Shown: one piece after another, positions 33,284 to 44,395 of the stretch
How positions within the stretch are numbered: the first letter of the stretch is position 1
Layout of the letters: each line of letters starts with the position of its first letter
NCBI GenBank assembly: GCA_963575645.1
Contig: OY754469.1
Coordinates: forward strand, 44,226,753-44,290,752
Length of the DNA stretch: 64,000 nt
Direction: 5' to 3'
From: Xanthostigma xanthostigma
Taxonomy: Eukaryota; Arthropoda; Insecta; Raphidioptera; Raphidiidae
Made by a program: the position numbers and the translations under genes
Notes under the pieces: generated by a model
Told to the model about the DNA's origin: nothing
Seen by the model: the letters and a program-made list of their open reading frames with translations, nothing else
Databases searched by the model: none

Positions 33284-33402
33284 TTTTAATTAATAATGAT
33301 TGTTGAATATATGACGCAATTATAATAGGTACTATATCATACACAGTAAAACAGTAACCTATGAATTCGTATTTCTGCTACACTGCGCATGTTTTAATAA
33401 TT

Positions 33403-34146
33403 TTTTAATAATTAATAAGTCAACAATTGATAATGTAACTCAGTTTTCTTCCCTGGGTTGAATTATCAACAGCGATGCAACGTTCTCCGAACATGTAACA
33501 AATTTGTGTAAAAAAATTTCCAAATCTATTTTCGTAGATACTTCGTAAAATATCTCGTGATTGTGAATATTTACAGATTAGATTGACTATTTACTATTCA
33601 TTTGTTTTTCCCCACCTAAAATATGGTATAATAGCATGGGGCAACTGCACTGACTTATCACGTTTGTTTATCAAACAGAAATATGCAATCAGAATAATCT
33701 TTAACCTATATCCAAAAGAACAACGTGCAGAGAAATCTTTATAACCAACTACACTTTAACATTGCCGAGTATTTATACTTATTTCATTTCAGTTTATGTA
33801 AAACTAAATTTTAATAATTTTCCAACTAATCGGGCTGTTCACGACTAAAATACAAGGCAAAAGACACACTGTGCAATTCCTAAAAAATGCTTGTCTCTTT
33901 AGAGTAAAGACCCATTTTGCTCTGGAATTAACATTTTTAATAATTCACCTGACCGGATAAAAAATCTAAAGATCAATACATTTAAAACCGCATTAAAAAA
34001 ATTTCTCATTCTCTAATGTACCTATCTACTCTATTGATGAATATTTCACATGAAATATTTTATATCAGAATAATGATATTTTAATTAAAATTTTTGTAAT
34101 GACACTTTCTTACCTTTTTGGCGATATAAAAATAAATCATTTTTAT
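33403..34146 (+). mobile_element. Retroelement insertion specific to duplication unit 2
   Basis: Unit 1 reads GTTTTAATAATT directly into ATAAATTTTCTGAATA, whereas unit 2 has about 745 bp between these landmarks. The insertion contains a broken reverse-transcriptase frame and ends AAATAAATCATTTTTATTAT. Confidence 0.75.
33465..34018 (+). pseudogene. Non-LTR reverse-transcriptase pseudogene
   Basis: Translating across several stops and frameshifts gives INSDATFSEHVTNLCKKISK, then HLKYGIIAWGNCTDLSRLFI and KQKYAIRIIFNLYPKEQ, and finally INTFKTALKKFLIL. These match the region after the polymerase palm in CR1/Daphne-like elements ('id..l.w..Hi..l.kKi', 'hl.YGi..WG', 'Q.kaiRii'). Stops follow SL after RAEK and TS after IFVD, so it is dead. 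Confidence 0.7.
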
Positions 34147-34230
34147 TATTAAAAATTTTCTGAATACTTTAATATTCATACATTTTTTAAACATATAAAT
34201 CAATAATTAGTAGTACACAGGTTGTTCCTT

Positions 34231-34920
34231 TTGACGTGATAACGTCTTATAAATTGATGAATCACCAATATTATAAATTGATAAAACACCGGCTGCATGT
34301 TCGAAAAAGTGTAACGTAACGTTCCTAACGCGTAACGTTCCTAACGCGTAACGTTCCGCCTGATCCTGTGCGTGCTTTTTGCTAATTTCTCGCTCAATTT
34401 AAATCAGATCGGTTTGAAACCAGTCTTAAACGAAAGAGGAGAACATTTTACATAGATTTCGTATAACAGAATTTGCCTAAACAGTTTTTTTATACAAATT
34501 TATATAGAAAAATATTTTATACAAATTTATATAGAGAAATAGCTGTATAAATGCAATGTTGTGTAATGCATGGCACGACGCGGTCGGTTGTCTTTGTTTG
34601 CCGTACATGGAAATTAGAAGCAAACGTATGTCTTGTCTTAACATGAAAACAGCTGCATTTCTAATGTTTAATTCAATTTTTTGACATTAGTATATTGTGA
34701 AATGCAAAGCCTGCTAAGTTAAGTATTGGAATAACTAATTATTATTAGAACATAATACTTTGTAAGTTGCAAACGTCACTTTTGACATTTCTTATCATTC
34801 CGACACCAAGGATAAGCGGATTGAAACCAAATTTTGGGAGGTTTAGGTTATGTATTACGGAATACGTTATCACGTAAAACTATCGTCCGTAAACCGACTT
34901 TACAGACAACCAATTTTTTT
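34231..34920 (+). mobile_element. Non-autonomous element 'TTGACGTGATAACG...', copy 2
   Basis: Near-identical to 5915-6581. Unit 1 of the segmental duplication shows the empty site: GTTCCTTTTTTGATGGGCAG at 32201-32220 against GTTCCTT-[insert]-TTTTGATGTGCAGG here. The insertion is therefore in a T run and is younger than the duplication. The TAACG decamer array differs from copy 1. Confidence 0.85.
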
Positions 34921-35077
34921 TTTTGATGTGCAGGACATTATAGTACGCGAGAGCAAGAGCTATCGAAAATAGTACAAATTCGAATTATGTTTTTGTCGAT
35001 ATTTCGAAAAACTGTTATCAAAATAACTAAGCGAGATATAGTAAGAACTTTTTATTTCAAGGATTTCTTCTCTCGGG

Positions 35078-36113
35078 TTCGAGGTTAAACACTAAATGAT
35101 TTTTCGGATTTAAAATATTTTGTTATACGAGGATTTCTTGTACTCGACATGATTTATAAAGAAATATTCGCACATCTTTAACCAACTTTGTGAAGAAATA
35201 ATTTATCACAAACTCCATTTTCATCGATACTGACAAAATGAAGAGACATTCACGATGAGTTTTTAATTTTCTTAGCGATAATCTTCGGTATATTACGTAT
35301 ATTTTTAGACAGGAAATTAATTCATGTACAGTTAAGTACCTCTAGGTATTATAAAACGTGTCAGTTTTTTGCATGAGTAAAGATGGTGTTTCGAGGGAAG
35401 CGCTTTATTGCTTTTTAATAACGGGGCAAGGCAAAGCAGTAAGATGACGAACAGTGATCAATCTGCACGTTTCCGGTTCCGGAAGCACATTGTTAGCCAC
35501 GGCACAGAGCACAGGCATCAGAGAACTGTGGATTGTCCCTCGGGACTGTTGAGATTGGCCGCCCGACAGGACGGACCCCGACAATTCTATAAGCGTGCCA
35601 AGCTCATTCATTCTTTTATCACGAGACAATGAGCTGGCGGCGATGTCTATATTGTTCTCTTTCTAGCACTTTTTCTCTTTCTATTTATACAGTATCTCGG
35701 GACACAAGGTTGAACCGCCCAAGCAGAATTTTTAGCGATTGAAGCCTTTGCTTCCAGGCTTTCTCGCGTTAATGACTAGTTTCAGAGAAGTCAAGCGCTG
35801 TCAGTTAAAAAAGTATTCTATCTGACCGACCGCGACGTGACGTCTTTCAAGGAAGTATATAAATGCTTGAGTTATCTGGTAGAAATAAAGAACTTGATAT
35901 ATCATTTATAATAGACATATAACCGTATCGCTATGTTAATTGTTAAACACAAACTTTATCTTTATTCGATTATATAGCTTGACAAAAATAGATCATACTT
36001 CAAGTTGAGGTATTGATAAATATGTAGTGCATCAAGCTGCATCCCAATCGGTTCGACCATTTACGAGTGCAAACAAACAGACAGCGGTCCGGTTACAGTT
36101 TTATATTAGGTAT
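35078..36113. other. Apparently single-copy stretch, partly GC-richer
   Basis: From 35400 to 35640 base composition is more balanced than around it, and overlapping 74-codon frames occur on both strands, but neither shows a known motif. TATATAAAT at about 35858 could be a TATA box for a plus-strand transcript. It could be an exon or promoter of an unseen gene, or an old repeat. Confidence 0.25.
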
Positions 36114-36121
36114 ATTAGTAC

Positions 36122-36630
36122 TAGTGATGTGCCGGATATCCGTATCCGCGGATATCCGAGGGAGAAGAAAGATCCGTATCCGTATTCGTTAGTTTTTGGC
36201 GGATCTTTTACGGATCTTTTACCTTATTAATTTTCAATTCATAGATGATTAGGTAATAATGAAAAACTGGTAAATTCCATTCAGATTATTTTTTATTTCT
36301 TAAATCGTATTTGGCACCTTTATATTGCAATTTATCGTAGTGAATACCATACCAATAGTACATAACTCAAAGGTATTAAAAAACTATATTTATAATGAGA
36401 TATTGCACATCGATCTTTGGAAAGAGACAATCTGTTATGAGAGTTTACTCTTAAAGAGATCAATAACTTTTTCCCATAACAGAGAGTCTCTTTCCAAAGG
36501 TCGATGTGCACTATTTACCGCTGCGTACTCTAAGAAAGTTAAGATCCGTATCCGCGGATCTTGAAACCAAATATCCGTATTCAGATCCGTATCCGCGGAT
36601 ATACATTTTTAACGATCCGGCACATCACTA
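36122..36630 (+). mobile_element. hAT-like MITE (TAGTGATGTGCCGG), copy 1
   Basis: TAGTGATGTGCCGGAT on the left mirrors ATCCGGCACATCACTA in inverse sense on the right, with exact 8-bp flanks ATTAGTAC (36114-36121 and 36631-36638). Subterminal ATCCGCGGATAT palindromes and an internal inverted repeat around GACCTTTGGAAAGAGA are present. The 8-bp duplication supports hAT. Non-coding. Confidence 0.85.
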
Positions 36631-36869
36631 ATTAGTACTATAGACTGTTTCTATTGACGCAAAATGAGAATTGATTCATTAAATGACTATAACTTTAAGC
36701 GATTAATCTAAAAATTTTCGTTGACGAAACATTTGGTTGAGGAACAATAAATTTAAAAAGAAGCTTTACCGTTGTTTAGCTTGTGGTTAAAGTTTCAAAA
36801 AACCCATAAAAAATAATCATATAATTAAAAAAATTAGTACAATTTAACGCTCTTTAACTGGTCTGAGTC

Positions 36870-36910
36870 CTTGAAGATGAAAATAAAATACATTTTTCGA
36901 AACGTTGGCC
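36870..36910 (+). ncRNA. Hammerhead-like motif
   Basis: CTTGAAGATGAAAATAAAAT, then ACATTTTTC and GAAACGTTGGCC. GAAAAT/ATTTTTC forms the helix II equivalent. The first core base is disturbed (CTTGAAGA for CTGAAGA). A closer match in inverse orientation is at 62882-62923. Confidence 0.3.
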
Positions 36911-37029
36911 AGAAACACCGTTAAACCTTTTTTTTAAATTGTTTCTCAACCAAATTTTTCCTCAACTTTTATTATTTACTGAAACAAAACTAATTACAAT
37001 CTTTGATTAACGTCTGAATAGAACTCTTC

Positions 37030-37353
37030 AAGTAAATAAAATTGTCGACCAATTTTTCTCAGACCATACGATATATTGACAAAAATGATAAAAATACAAA
37101 TCAATAAAACACAAGATGACGTTTCGATCCGGATTTGGATCTTCTTCAGAAATATCTAAAAAATATAAAAATTAATTAGTATTAAGTAATAGATTTCACT
37201 ATATTAATTAATATTTATATTTTTTAGATATTTCTGAAGAAGATCCAAATCCGGATCGTAACGTCATCTTGTGTTTTATTGATTTGTATTTTTATCATTT
37301 TTGTCAATATATCGTATGGTCTGAGAAAAATTGGTCGACAATTTTATTTACTT
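37030..37353. mobile_element. Fold-back (Penelope-like terminal) repeat, copy 2
   Basis: The arms 37030-37178 and 37206-37353 are almost perfect inverse copies of about 148 bp, from AAGTAAATAAAATTGTCGAC to AGATATTTCTGAAG. Each arm carries a hammerhead-like motif (minus at about 37120-37150, plus at about 37233-37264). In the right arm the motif reads CGTAACGT in place of CGAAACGT. Confidence 0.7.
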
Positions 37354-37839
37354 AAAAACTAATTACAGTCTAAAAATCTCCATAATCGATTTTGCCTTAT
37401 AACCGTAGATAACATCTACCTCTAGATATGTCAGTACACACTTAGTAGGTGTATTGTTCATGTAAGTATACAGGGTGTCGTAATAAAATCGGCACACATT
37501 GTCAAGTCACTCTAATTAAGTTGAAACGCCGGTCAAAAAAGACCCTTTAAAGCCGTTCAAGACGGAATTTCGAAAGATTTTTGTAAAACTGAAAAAAAAA
37601 AAAAACTCCAAAAACAGGTCGAGGTAAAACGCTCAACTATCTCAGATCGTGTCCGTAGATATACAATGCGCAGTGAATAATAAAACTACCTGAAAATCTT
37701 TAATTTTTTGCATGCCTTTGCCTATGATTTTAGATTTAGCTTGCGTTAATGTTTTGTATAGGTAAATCCGACCATAGCCGCATAGAAAGTTCTCTACACT
37801 TTTAACAAAATAAAATAAGACACCTTGATGTTATGGTAT

Positions 37840-38042
37840 GATAAAATTATACGGGATACAAGACTAAAATATTAAAACAACTTTTATTCACTAGAACATT
37901 ATTTATTGGTCAACGTTTCGGCAATATTTCTTGTTTTCTTCAGGACCTTAAAAATCTTCAGTGAAACGTTGATCAATAAATAATGTTCTAGTGAATGAAA
38001 ATTGTTTTAATATTTTAGCCTTGTATCCCGTATAATTTTATC
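37840..38042. mobile_element. Fold-back repeat with CAACGTTTCGGC motifs
   Basis: GATAAAATTATACGGGATAC on the left and GTATCCCGTATAATTTTATC on the right bound an inverted repeat of about 85-bp arms. The centre has CTTCAGGACCTTAAAAATC and TTCAGTGAAACGTTG, so it is a broken pair of hammerhead-like motifs. Confidence 0.6.
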
Positions 38043-38102
38043 TACACTTTTAGTTTGAGAACCATTCGACAGCGGACTAACTTTCATCATAGTTATAAAC
38101 TA

Positions 38103-38338
38103 CTAGAAGCCCGGACCAGCTTGTAGATTGCCACCGTTTTGTCGTCGACATACGTTGCAAAATTGGTTTCCACGAAAAGCGCTTTTATTTCAACGCGATA
38201 TTATATAGCCAATACCGTCCTGAAGGTCCATTTTAAATTTTGGTGAAAACAAACTTTGGAAATCGAATAAGTAGTTTCGGAGATTACCTCCTACATCCAA
38301 ACTTACAAACTTTACCTCTTTTAATATTATAGTATAGA
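38103..38338 (-). mobile_element. Short non-autonomous Helitron
   Basis: On the minus strand it starts TCTATACTATAATATTAAAA, contains GTAGGAGGTAATCTCCGAAA, and ends CTGGTCCGGGCTTCTAG (CTAG terminus). It is 236 bp with no coding capacity. Confidence 0.7.
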
Positions 38339-39158
38339 TTTGAAAGAAAACTCGTTTTTTGTTTTTAATTTTGGAACTATATTACATGTACCAACGGTTT
38401 TAATTGCATATTTCTTTGTTTTAAGCCAAAAAAAAAAAATTTTTTTTGTTTCTGATATTTTCTCGTAAAACCAAAAATATTTCTTTTTTGTCGCTGTAAA
38501 CACAATCGCGGAACATTAAGTATTATTGTTTTTGAACTCTTACTTAGTTTAGCCAATATAATTTTTTAACATCCTGTATAAGTTTATAACCTTTCTAGTG
38601 GTGATATGCTTGCGATTGCTGGGATATAGATAGAACAGGATGTGGTAACCAACGAATTATTTACCAGGGTTGACGATCGAACCTTCGACATTCAACTTTC
38701 AAGAAAAATATTTTTTATGAAAAACACTAATCTAACGTATCAATAGGTACTAAATTTTTTCTACCTTTCAATACTTTTGTTTTTTTTTTTTTGTTTTTTC
38801 AATATTTACAATCCAATTGGTGATCTGAATATTCCCTGAAAAGCGAATCAGACCTCCGAAATACAACCAACAAATTGTTAATTATTACAATTTAAAAATT
38901 ATATTTCAATTATTGTACGCCCGGCGGTATAGTAAATGACGACAAACGAATAAACGGACAGACAGACAGTCTAGTAGATAGACAGATACAAATTCTGGCA
39001 ACGCTGTCACACATGTAATATGTTCGTTTGCTCAAAATCTTAAACCTTCGCAAGTTCTCCACCAATCACTTTGAAATTTTGATACAGCGTTGCATTCGAA
39101 TACGCGCGTGTTTTTATATACCTGTGATAGGTGAAAACATGTTGTTTTTTTGAAACAC

Positions 39159-39340
39159 AGCGCCATCTGTTGGACGTTAAAACAACACACGCTGCACTAA
39201 ATATTTTATGGAAATGGGAGCGCCATATGTCGAATACAGCCACATATGTTGGACGTTGAAGCAACACCCGCTATACTAAATATTTTATGGCAACGGGGGC
39301 GTCATGTGTTGACCGTAACAGCAACACACGCTAACAAGAC
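39159..39340. repeat. Diverged tandem repeat, about 78-bp unit
   Basis: GCGCCATCTGTTGGACGTTA, GCCACATATGTTGGACGTTG and GCGTCATGTGTTGACCGTAA each lead into AACAACACACGC-type sequence and ACTAAATATTTTATGG. Two full units and a partial third are visible. Confidence 0.65.
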
Positions 39341-39439
39341 TGAGCCACTGCATCGCGTGACCGGGTACAGCTTATAATATAAAATACTCGCAAAAAAACG
39401 AAAGTGTATACAAAATAATGTCCACGTTTCAATTTTATA

Positions 39440-40012
39440 CAGTATGTAAACACGTAAGGTGCACATAGGGAAATTAACATTGGGAAAAAAAGACTGGATC
39501 AGAGTGAGCCTTGAAATCTTGTTTTTCAATTTGACAGATAATATTCTTTTGCAAAATGAATGTGTATACTACCGAAGAAAATATTCAAATGATTACAACA
39601 TAATCGGACTTTTTTTATTAATGGGACATTAAATTCTCAAAAATACTTAAATATGGTGCGAGATCAAAAATCTCCGCCTATTCGTGTTGAACCTAAAGAT
39701 ATTGGGTCACTGATTTACCGACGCACAAACGTCATACCAGTCAGAAAATTTTTGAATGAAGTGTTTCCAAACAGATGGAGTTGTTTTTATGTTTTATTTT
39801 TGTACAAAAAAATTAAAATAATGATTTATAAGAGCTTTTTATTATTAAAAAAGCCAAGTAAAATAGAAATAAATCAAAATAAAATAGAAATCCTCAAGAT
39901 TACCACGATAATTCAATAGAAATAACAATTAATGCAGTCATGGCTAACTCTGATCCAAGTATTTTTTCCTAATGCTAATTTCCCTATGTGCACCTTACGC
40001 GTTTACATACTG
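39440..40012 (+). mobile_element. Tc1/mariner-like element with 70-bp TIRs
   Basis: The left end CAGTATGTAAACACGTAAGG with TGCACATAGGGAAATTA is the inverse of the right end TAATTTCCCTATGTGCACC with TTACGCGTTTACATACTG. TA flanks both ends. The TIR extends to CTGGATCAGAGT / ACTCTGATCC. Inside are scraps of coding sequence: MNVYTTEENIQMITT then a stop (39556-39603), and IRVEPKDIGSLIYRRTN with RKFLNEVFPNRW on another frame. These resemble the N-terminal helix-turn-helix part of insect mariner-related transposases only loosely. It is inactive. Confidence 0.65.
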
Positions 40013-40420
40013 TATATTAGTATTGATTATAATCTTCTTCGTGTAAATTCCATTCTATGGTCCGGAACAAAAAGGGTGGTAGCCCTATCGTAGATGAACG
40101 CTCGATTACTTGCGAATGAAATGGGACTGATAAGGTTTGCGGCGATTGAGAACGAACGGCGGTGGTTTGGTAACAAACACTTTTATGCGCATTTTGTATC
40201 GGAAATTCTCGAAAACCTTTTAACATTTAATGTTCTTGTGCTCCTGTCTGTTAATTTTTTTTTTGTCTATTCTTTTAAATATAGATTTCCTTTTAGCGAT
40301 AGTTGCCTTTTTGTGTTTTTGCTATTTGCTTTATAATAATGACTTTTAAATTCTATTTCCGAATTGATAAAGGGACATTTTTTAAAATTACGCTGTACAT
40401 ACTTTCTAAAATCTTCATTA

Positions 40421-40955
40421 AATAAATATAGTTTTAAAAAAACTAAAAAACACGCTTTATATCGAACTAAAAAGTAAGAATATTTTTTTTAAATATAAGC
40501 AAAACAATAATGAATAAAAAATACAAGTATTATTGTGAAAAAACCGTGGGGCGCTTTGTTCCACATTTTCGTACATCGAGCGCCCCACGCTTCTTCACAA
40601 TAATACTTGTATTTTTTATTCATTATTGTTTTAAGTTTATTTTAAAAAAATATTTTTTACTTTTCAGTTCGATATAAAGCGTGTTTTTTAGTTTTTTTAA
40701 ACTATATTGATTTTCCACTTTTTAGTTTGATTTATTGTCAAAAATTTGCCGAAAAAAAAGAACCCACGATCCGTGATTCCGAGAGTTGACGTCAGCGAAG
40801 ACCCGTGCCTTAGACCGCACGGCTTACCATTGTAGTTACAGTGGTGGCATATTATACTACAGTAATAAACCACTTGCTGTAGTCCAAACGAAGGTTACAA
40901 ACATACATACATACATACAAACTTACAAGTGAAGTTAATATAAAGCGTGTAAAAA
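40421..40955 (+). mobile_element. Composite tRNA-like / fold-back repeat, copy 2
   Basis: A 285-bp hairpin (40424-40708) is followed by TTGTCAAAAATTTGCCG, a degraded tRNA-Leu-like block (minus, about 40760-40833), a (CATA)n run and AATATAAAGCGTGTAAAAA. The hairpin apex has GTGGGGCGCT and AGCGCCCCAC around CATTTTCGTACATCG. Confidence 0.65.
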
Positions 40956-41565
40956 GTCTCTATACCTTGGAGTACTCACGTGGTGTCAAAAAGACACCAT
41001 AGTTTTTTACCTCGTAAATTTTATGTAAGCAAGCTATCTTCAACCCGTCAGAGCAATCTCAGACACACTGCAACGTGCATAACCTGACTCATAATCGTAA
41101 AATTAGTTTATAATCATATACCATATACCATGAAGACTGATGGAACTTTTGGTATAAAACACTGAATATTAAAAATTTAAATAACCACAATATTTTGTGA
41201 CTTAGTGCTCTGTGCTTATAATATTCAGGGAGAGAGATTGTAGATTACAGACGCTCGTCAACTAAGTTCATTAACGTCTAGACGAAAAAGAAGTTAAACA
41301 GTAAAAAGATAAAACAGGCATAAAAATCAGCTACAATGCTTAAAAAAAAACAAATAGCTTGAATAACATAAACAAGAAAATAACAGCATCAAAAAGCAAT
41401 ATAAAAATGTCAAAATAAAATAAGCTAATGTCCAGGCTGATTTAAAAAAAAATAGGATGAGCACTCATAGAATAAAATGGCATATTTGTTGGGAATCTGT
41501 CTCAAGTCCTGAAAATATGTCGACAAGACCATTACTGAACCACATTTGTTACAAAAGGTTATAAG

Positions 41566-42148
41566 TCAGAGTGCCTGTCGGCAAAAATTTTATTGATAAA
41601 TAATTACATACTCTCCCCAAACTTTGTATATGGCTTCATTAGGCCTAGTCTGACACCTATTTCCTCTATGACTTTTCTTGATTTTGGAGCGTTTTCCTTC
41701 TAAAGTTTCCGAAAGATGTCGTTTTGACGACATGTAAAAATTTATAGATACTGTTTGTTTTTTTAATTGGATAGTTTAAAAACTTCAAGCAAAATGCTAA
41801 AATAATGTTCTCTGGCAAAAAAATATGAACTAATTAAAATGTCTGACACCTCGAATATGTTCAACATATTCGAGGTGTCAGACATTTTAAATGGTCCATG
41901 TTATTTGTCAGAGAAAATTATTTTAGCATTTTACTTGAAGTTTTTAAGCTATCCACTTAAAAAACAAACAGTATCAATAAATTTTTACATGTCGTCAAAA
42001 CGACGCATCTTTCGGAAAATTTAGAGGGAAAACGCCCCAAAATCAAGAAAAGTCATAGAGGAAATAGGTGTCAGACTAGGCCTAATGAAGCCATATACAA
42101 AGTTTGGGGAGAGTATGTGTCAGTAAAATTTTTGCCGACGGGCACTTT
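41566..42148. mobile_element. Fold-back element with CAGAGTGCCTGTCGG ends, copy 2
   Basis: Same organisation as 17454-17946, with the centre GACACCTCGAATATG / CATATTCGAGGTGTC at about 41845-41880. It is longer than copy 1 because the left arm near the centre has extra sequence. Confidence 0.75.
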
Positions 42149-42751
42149 ATTACGCGACCACTTCAAAGTTATAAATACTTTGGTGCAAACATCCTTTAAG
42201 AACAAATAAACATTTCTTAATGACTGTCAGCTTTAATCGACAAATTGACTGTTACGCAATTTTAAATAGACCTTAACATTTCTTAGGCAGTTTTATACTC
42301 ACTGTGCAAACAACCGCCCGCAAAAAATATTTACATGATTTCGCACTGTAAAAAAGCTGGAAAAATCGCGTTTAAAAACTGTGTTAGCAACATGCACATT
42401 ACATATACAGGCTGTTTCACTATAATAGGGACTAAATTATTTCGAGTTCAGTCAGCTTGTACTAAGATTACGTTCCCTAGAAACCGTGCTTCTATTAGTC
42501 CAGGAGTTATCAAACATTTTCAGGTAGGTATTTTAGACAGTGTGAAAATTTGTTCAACACTTCGTTTGTATTGTCTGCGAACAGAAAATCAAGGACCTGG
42601 TTGAAGGGTCTCGTGGGGTTCAGCCAACCCTTGAATTTTTAACTTTGCAAAATTATTTTTTGCAAATAAAATTTCTCAAAATATAAAAATTCAAAATGTC
42701 TGAATCATATTTTTTGCAAATAAATGATTCAGACATTTTGAAATTTTAATA
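42149..42751. other. Repeat-derived stretch with a short hairpin
   Basis: 42500-42660 is a diverged relative of the spacer at 32351-32505. A hairpin lies at 42690-42744 (TTCAAAATGTCTGAATCAT / ATGATTCAGACATTTTGAA). No gene recognised. Confidence 0.4.
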
Positions 42752-43215
42752 CAGTGCAGTAAACTCTATATAGCAATACTTATAAAGGACTGTGTACTTT
42801 GTGGCGTTATTGAGAGTTGTCGTTCAACGGAGAGAAGAAATAATCCATTAATATTTTTTTTACTATATGTACGTGTTTACTCATTATATATAAAATTTAC
42901 AAATGACCAACAAACATTCATACTATCACAAAGCAGCAGAGCTAAGCATACGAAAGTTAATCCCAGCAAACAAATGAACGAATTTCTTAGAATCTTCGGT
43001 ACGCATGGTGCCGACAACAAAGCAACAAAACAACAAACAAGTACTGTTTATTGCTTAATAATGACACGTATTGTTGTCGTTATTTAGAATAGGTGTGTCG
43101 TTATTTAGAGTGTATCATTGTATGAGTAACAAGGTAAACTAACTAGAGCTAAGTAATTTCGACGTTTTAAGGAGTTTGTCGTTGTATCGAGTGACGTTAA
43201 ATGGAGTTTACACTG
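42752..43215 (+). mobile_element. pogo/mariner-like MITE, copy 1
   Basis: The left end CAGTGCAGTAAACTCTATAT and the right end TTAAATGGAGTTTACACTG form imperfect inverted ends of the CAGTGTAAACTC type, typical of pogo-like Tc1/mariner elements. TA precedes the left end. A reverse, one-sided copy is at 57333-57695, sharing AAGTACTGTTTATTGCTT and ATGAACGAATTTCTTAGAAT-like blocks. Non-coding. Confidence 0.6.
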
Positions 43216-43225
43216 TGTCTTCAAA

Positions 43226-43775
43226 TTAAGGTAGTACGAGCACCAAGGCAATTTTAAATAAAAGGCTTGATATTTTTTATATGAAGTTGGACTAAGTCTA
43301 AACCAATTCTGAAAATTTTAGGGGGTGTTGCCCGATTATTTAAATAAATAAATGTCTTCAAAAGTAGGCATATTTAACATTGGCTCTATGGTAAAACGGT
43401 AGATGGATGATATGTTTTCATTGATTTCTCCAAAACTAGTCGGTGGAAATTAAAAAAAAACTATTTAAATTAAAGTTAAAACCTTAATAAATTATTGAAA
43501 ACTAAAAAAGCCCGTTGTGCTCGCCAAATTAAAAAGATATTTAATTAAAAAGATTAAATATCTTTTTAATTAGTCGGGCACAACGGTTTTTTTTTTTGTT
43601 TTCAATAATTCATTAAGGTTTTAACTTTAAATAGTTTTTTTTTTAATTTCTACCTACTAGTTTTGGAGAAATCAATTAAAACATATCATCCATCTACCGA
43701 AATATAAAAAAAATCAAGCCTTTTTTTAAACGCTTTATATTATTTAAAGTTGCCTTGGTGCTAGTAGTACCTTAA
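43226..43775. mobile_element. TTAA-flanked fold-back MITE
   Basis: TTAAGGTAGTACGAGCACCA on the left is the inverse of TGGTGCTAGTAGTACCTTAA on the right. Most of the element folds on itself around AAAGATTAAATATCTTTTTA near 43545, with GCCCGTTGTGC / GCACAACGG near the apex. Confidence 0.75.
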
Positions 43776-44395
43776 GTGTTTAATAAAATAAAAATAAATA
43801 AGTCAGATTATTTAGTCGGGTTTAAGTGTTTGTCAAGGAGTTCCAAAAATATCATAATTCACAAACATCGAAAAAGTATATTTTGAGACATGCTGAGATA
43901 TATTTATTGTAAATCATTCGGTATAATATATAAATACACAGTCCGTGTAAAGTGTGTTTGTTACGCTATTGTTGACAGTAGCTTTTTATATGTAAAATAT
44001 ACATGCGGGTATATTTTTTCCCTTGCCGTAATGGAATTTTCATTTCTTTATTTTTTACTATCTAAATTTAAAAAAAGCGACATTTTATTTATTCATGTCA
44101 TTTTCAACACTGATTTGTCTTTAAAAAAATAAACTGGTACCTGTTGTTCCGCGTAATTTTTTTCCATCTGACAAACATCTCTCAGATGAAGTGTTAGATT
44201 AATAATGTATTTCTGAATGTTTACTTTTTATTTATGGAAGCAGTTAAATGGAATGCGAAATTTTAATTGAAAAATTAAATATTTAATTGAAATAGAGGAA
44301 TGTAGGTCAAATTGTAATTAAATTTACTGCGGTTAAACACAAGCGTTTCATTTTGTTAATTATTGTTAAATAAACGGCGGAAATTTTTAAGAAAA
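43776..44395. other. Intergenic AT-rich stretch
   Basis: No gene recognised. An 80-codon open frame at 43890-44132 lacks any recognisable motif and is of low complexity. Confidence 0.35.

Larger units (their letters stand above)
32506..35077. repeat. Tandem segmental duplication, unit 2
   Basis: Collinear with 30891-32350 but carrying two insertions absent from unit 1: a retroelement fragment (33403-34146) and a MITE (34231-34920). It ends GGATTTCTTCTCTCGG, as unit 1 does. Confidence 0.8.

Noticed and set aside
35405..35632. Overlapping 74-codon frames on opposite strands
   Set aside because: Neither has a recognisable domain, signal peptide or good start context; at most one could be real and nothing tells which.
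43890..44132. 80-codon frame as a membrane protein
   Set aside because: The hydrophobic, AT-driven composition is expected by chance here; no signal or family motif.
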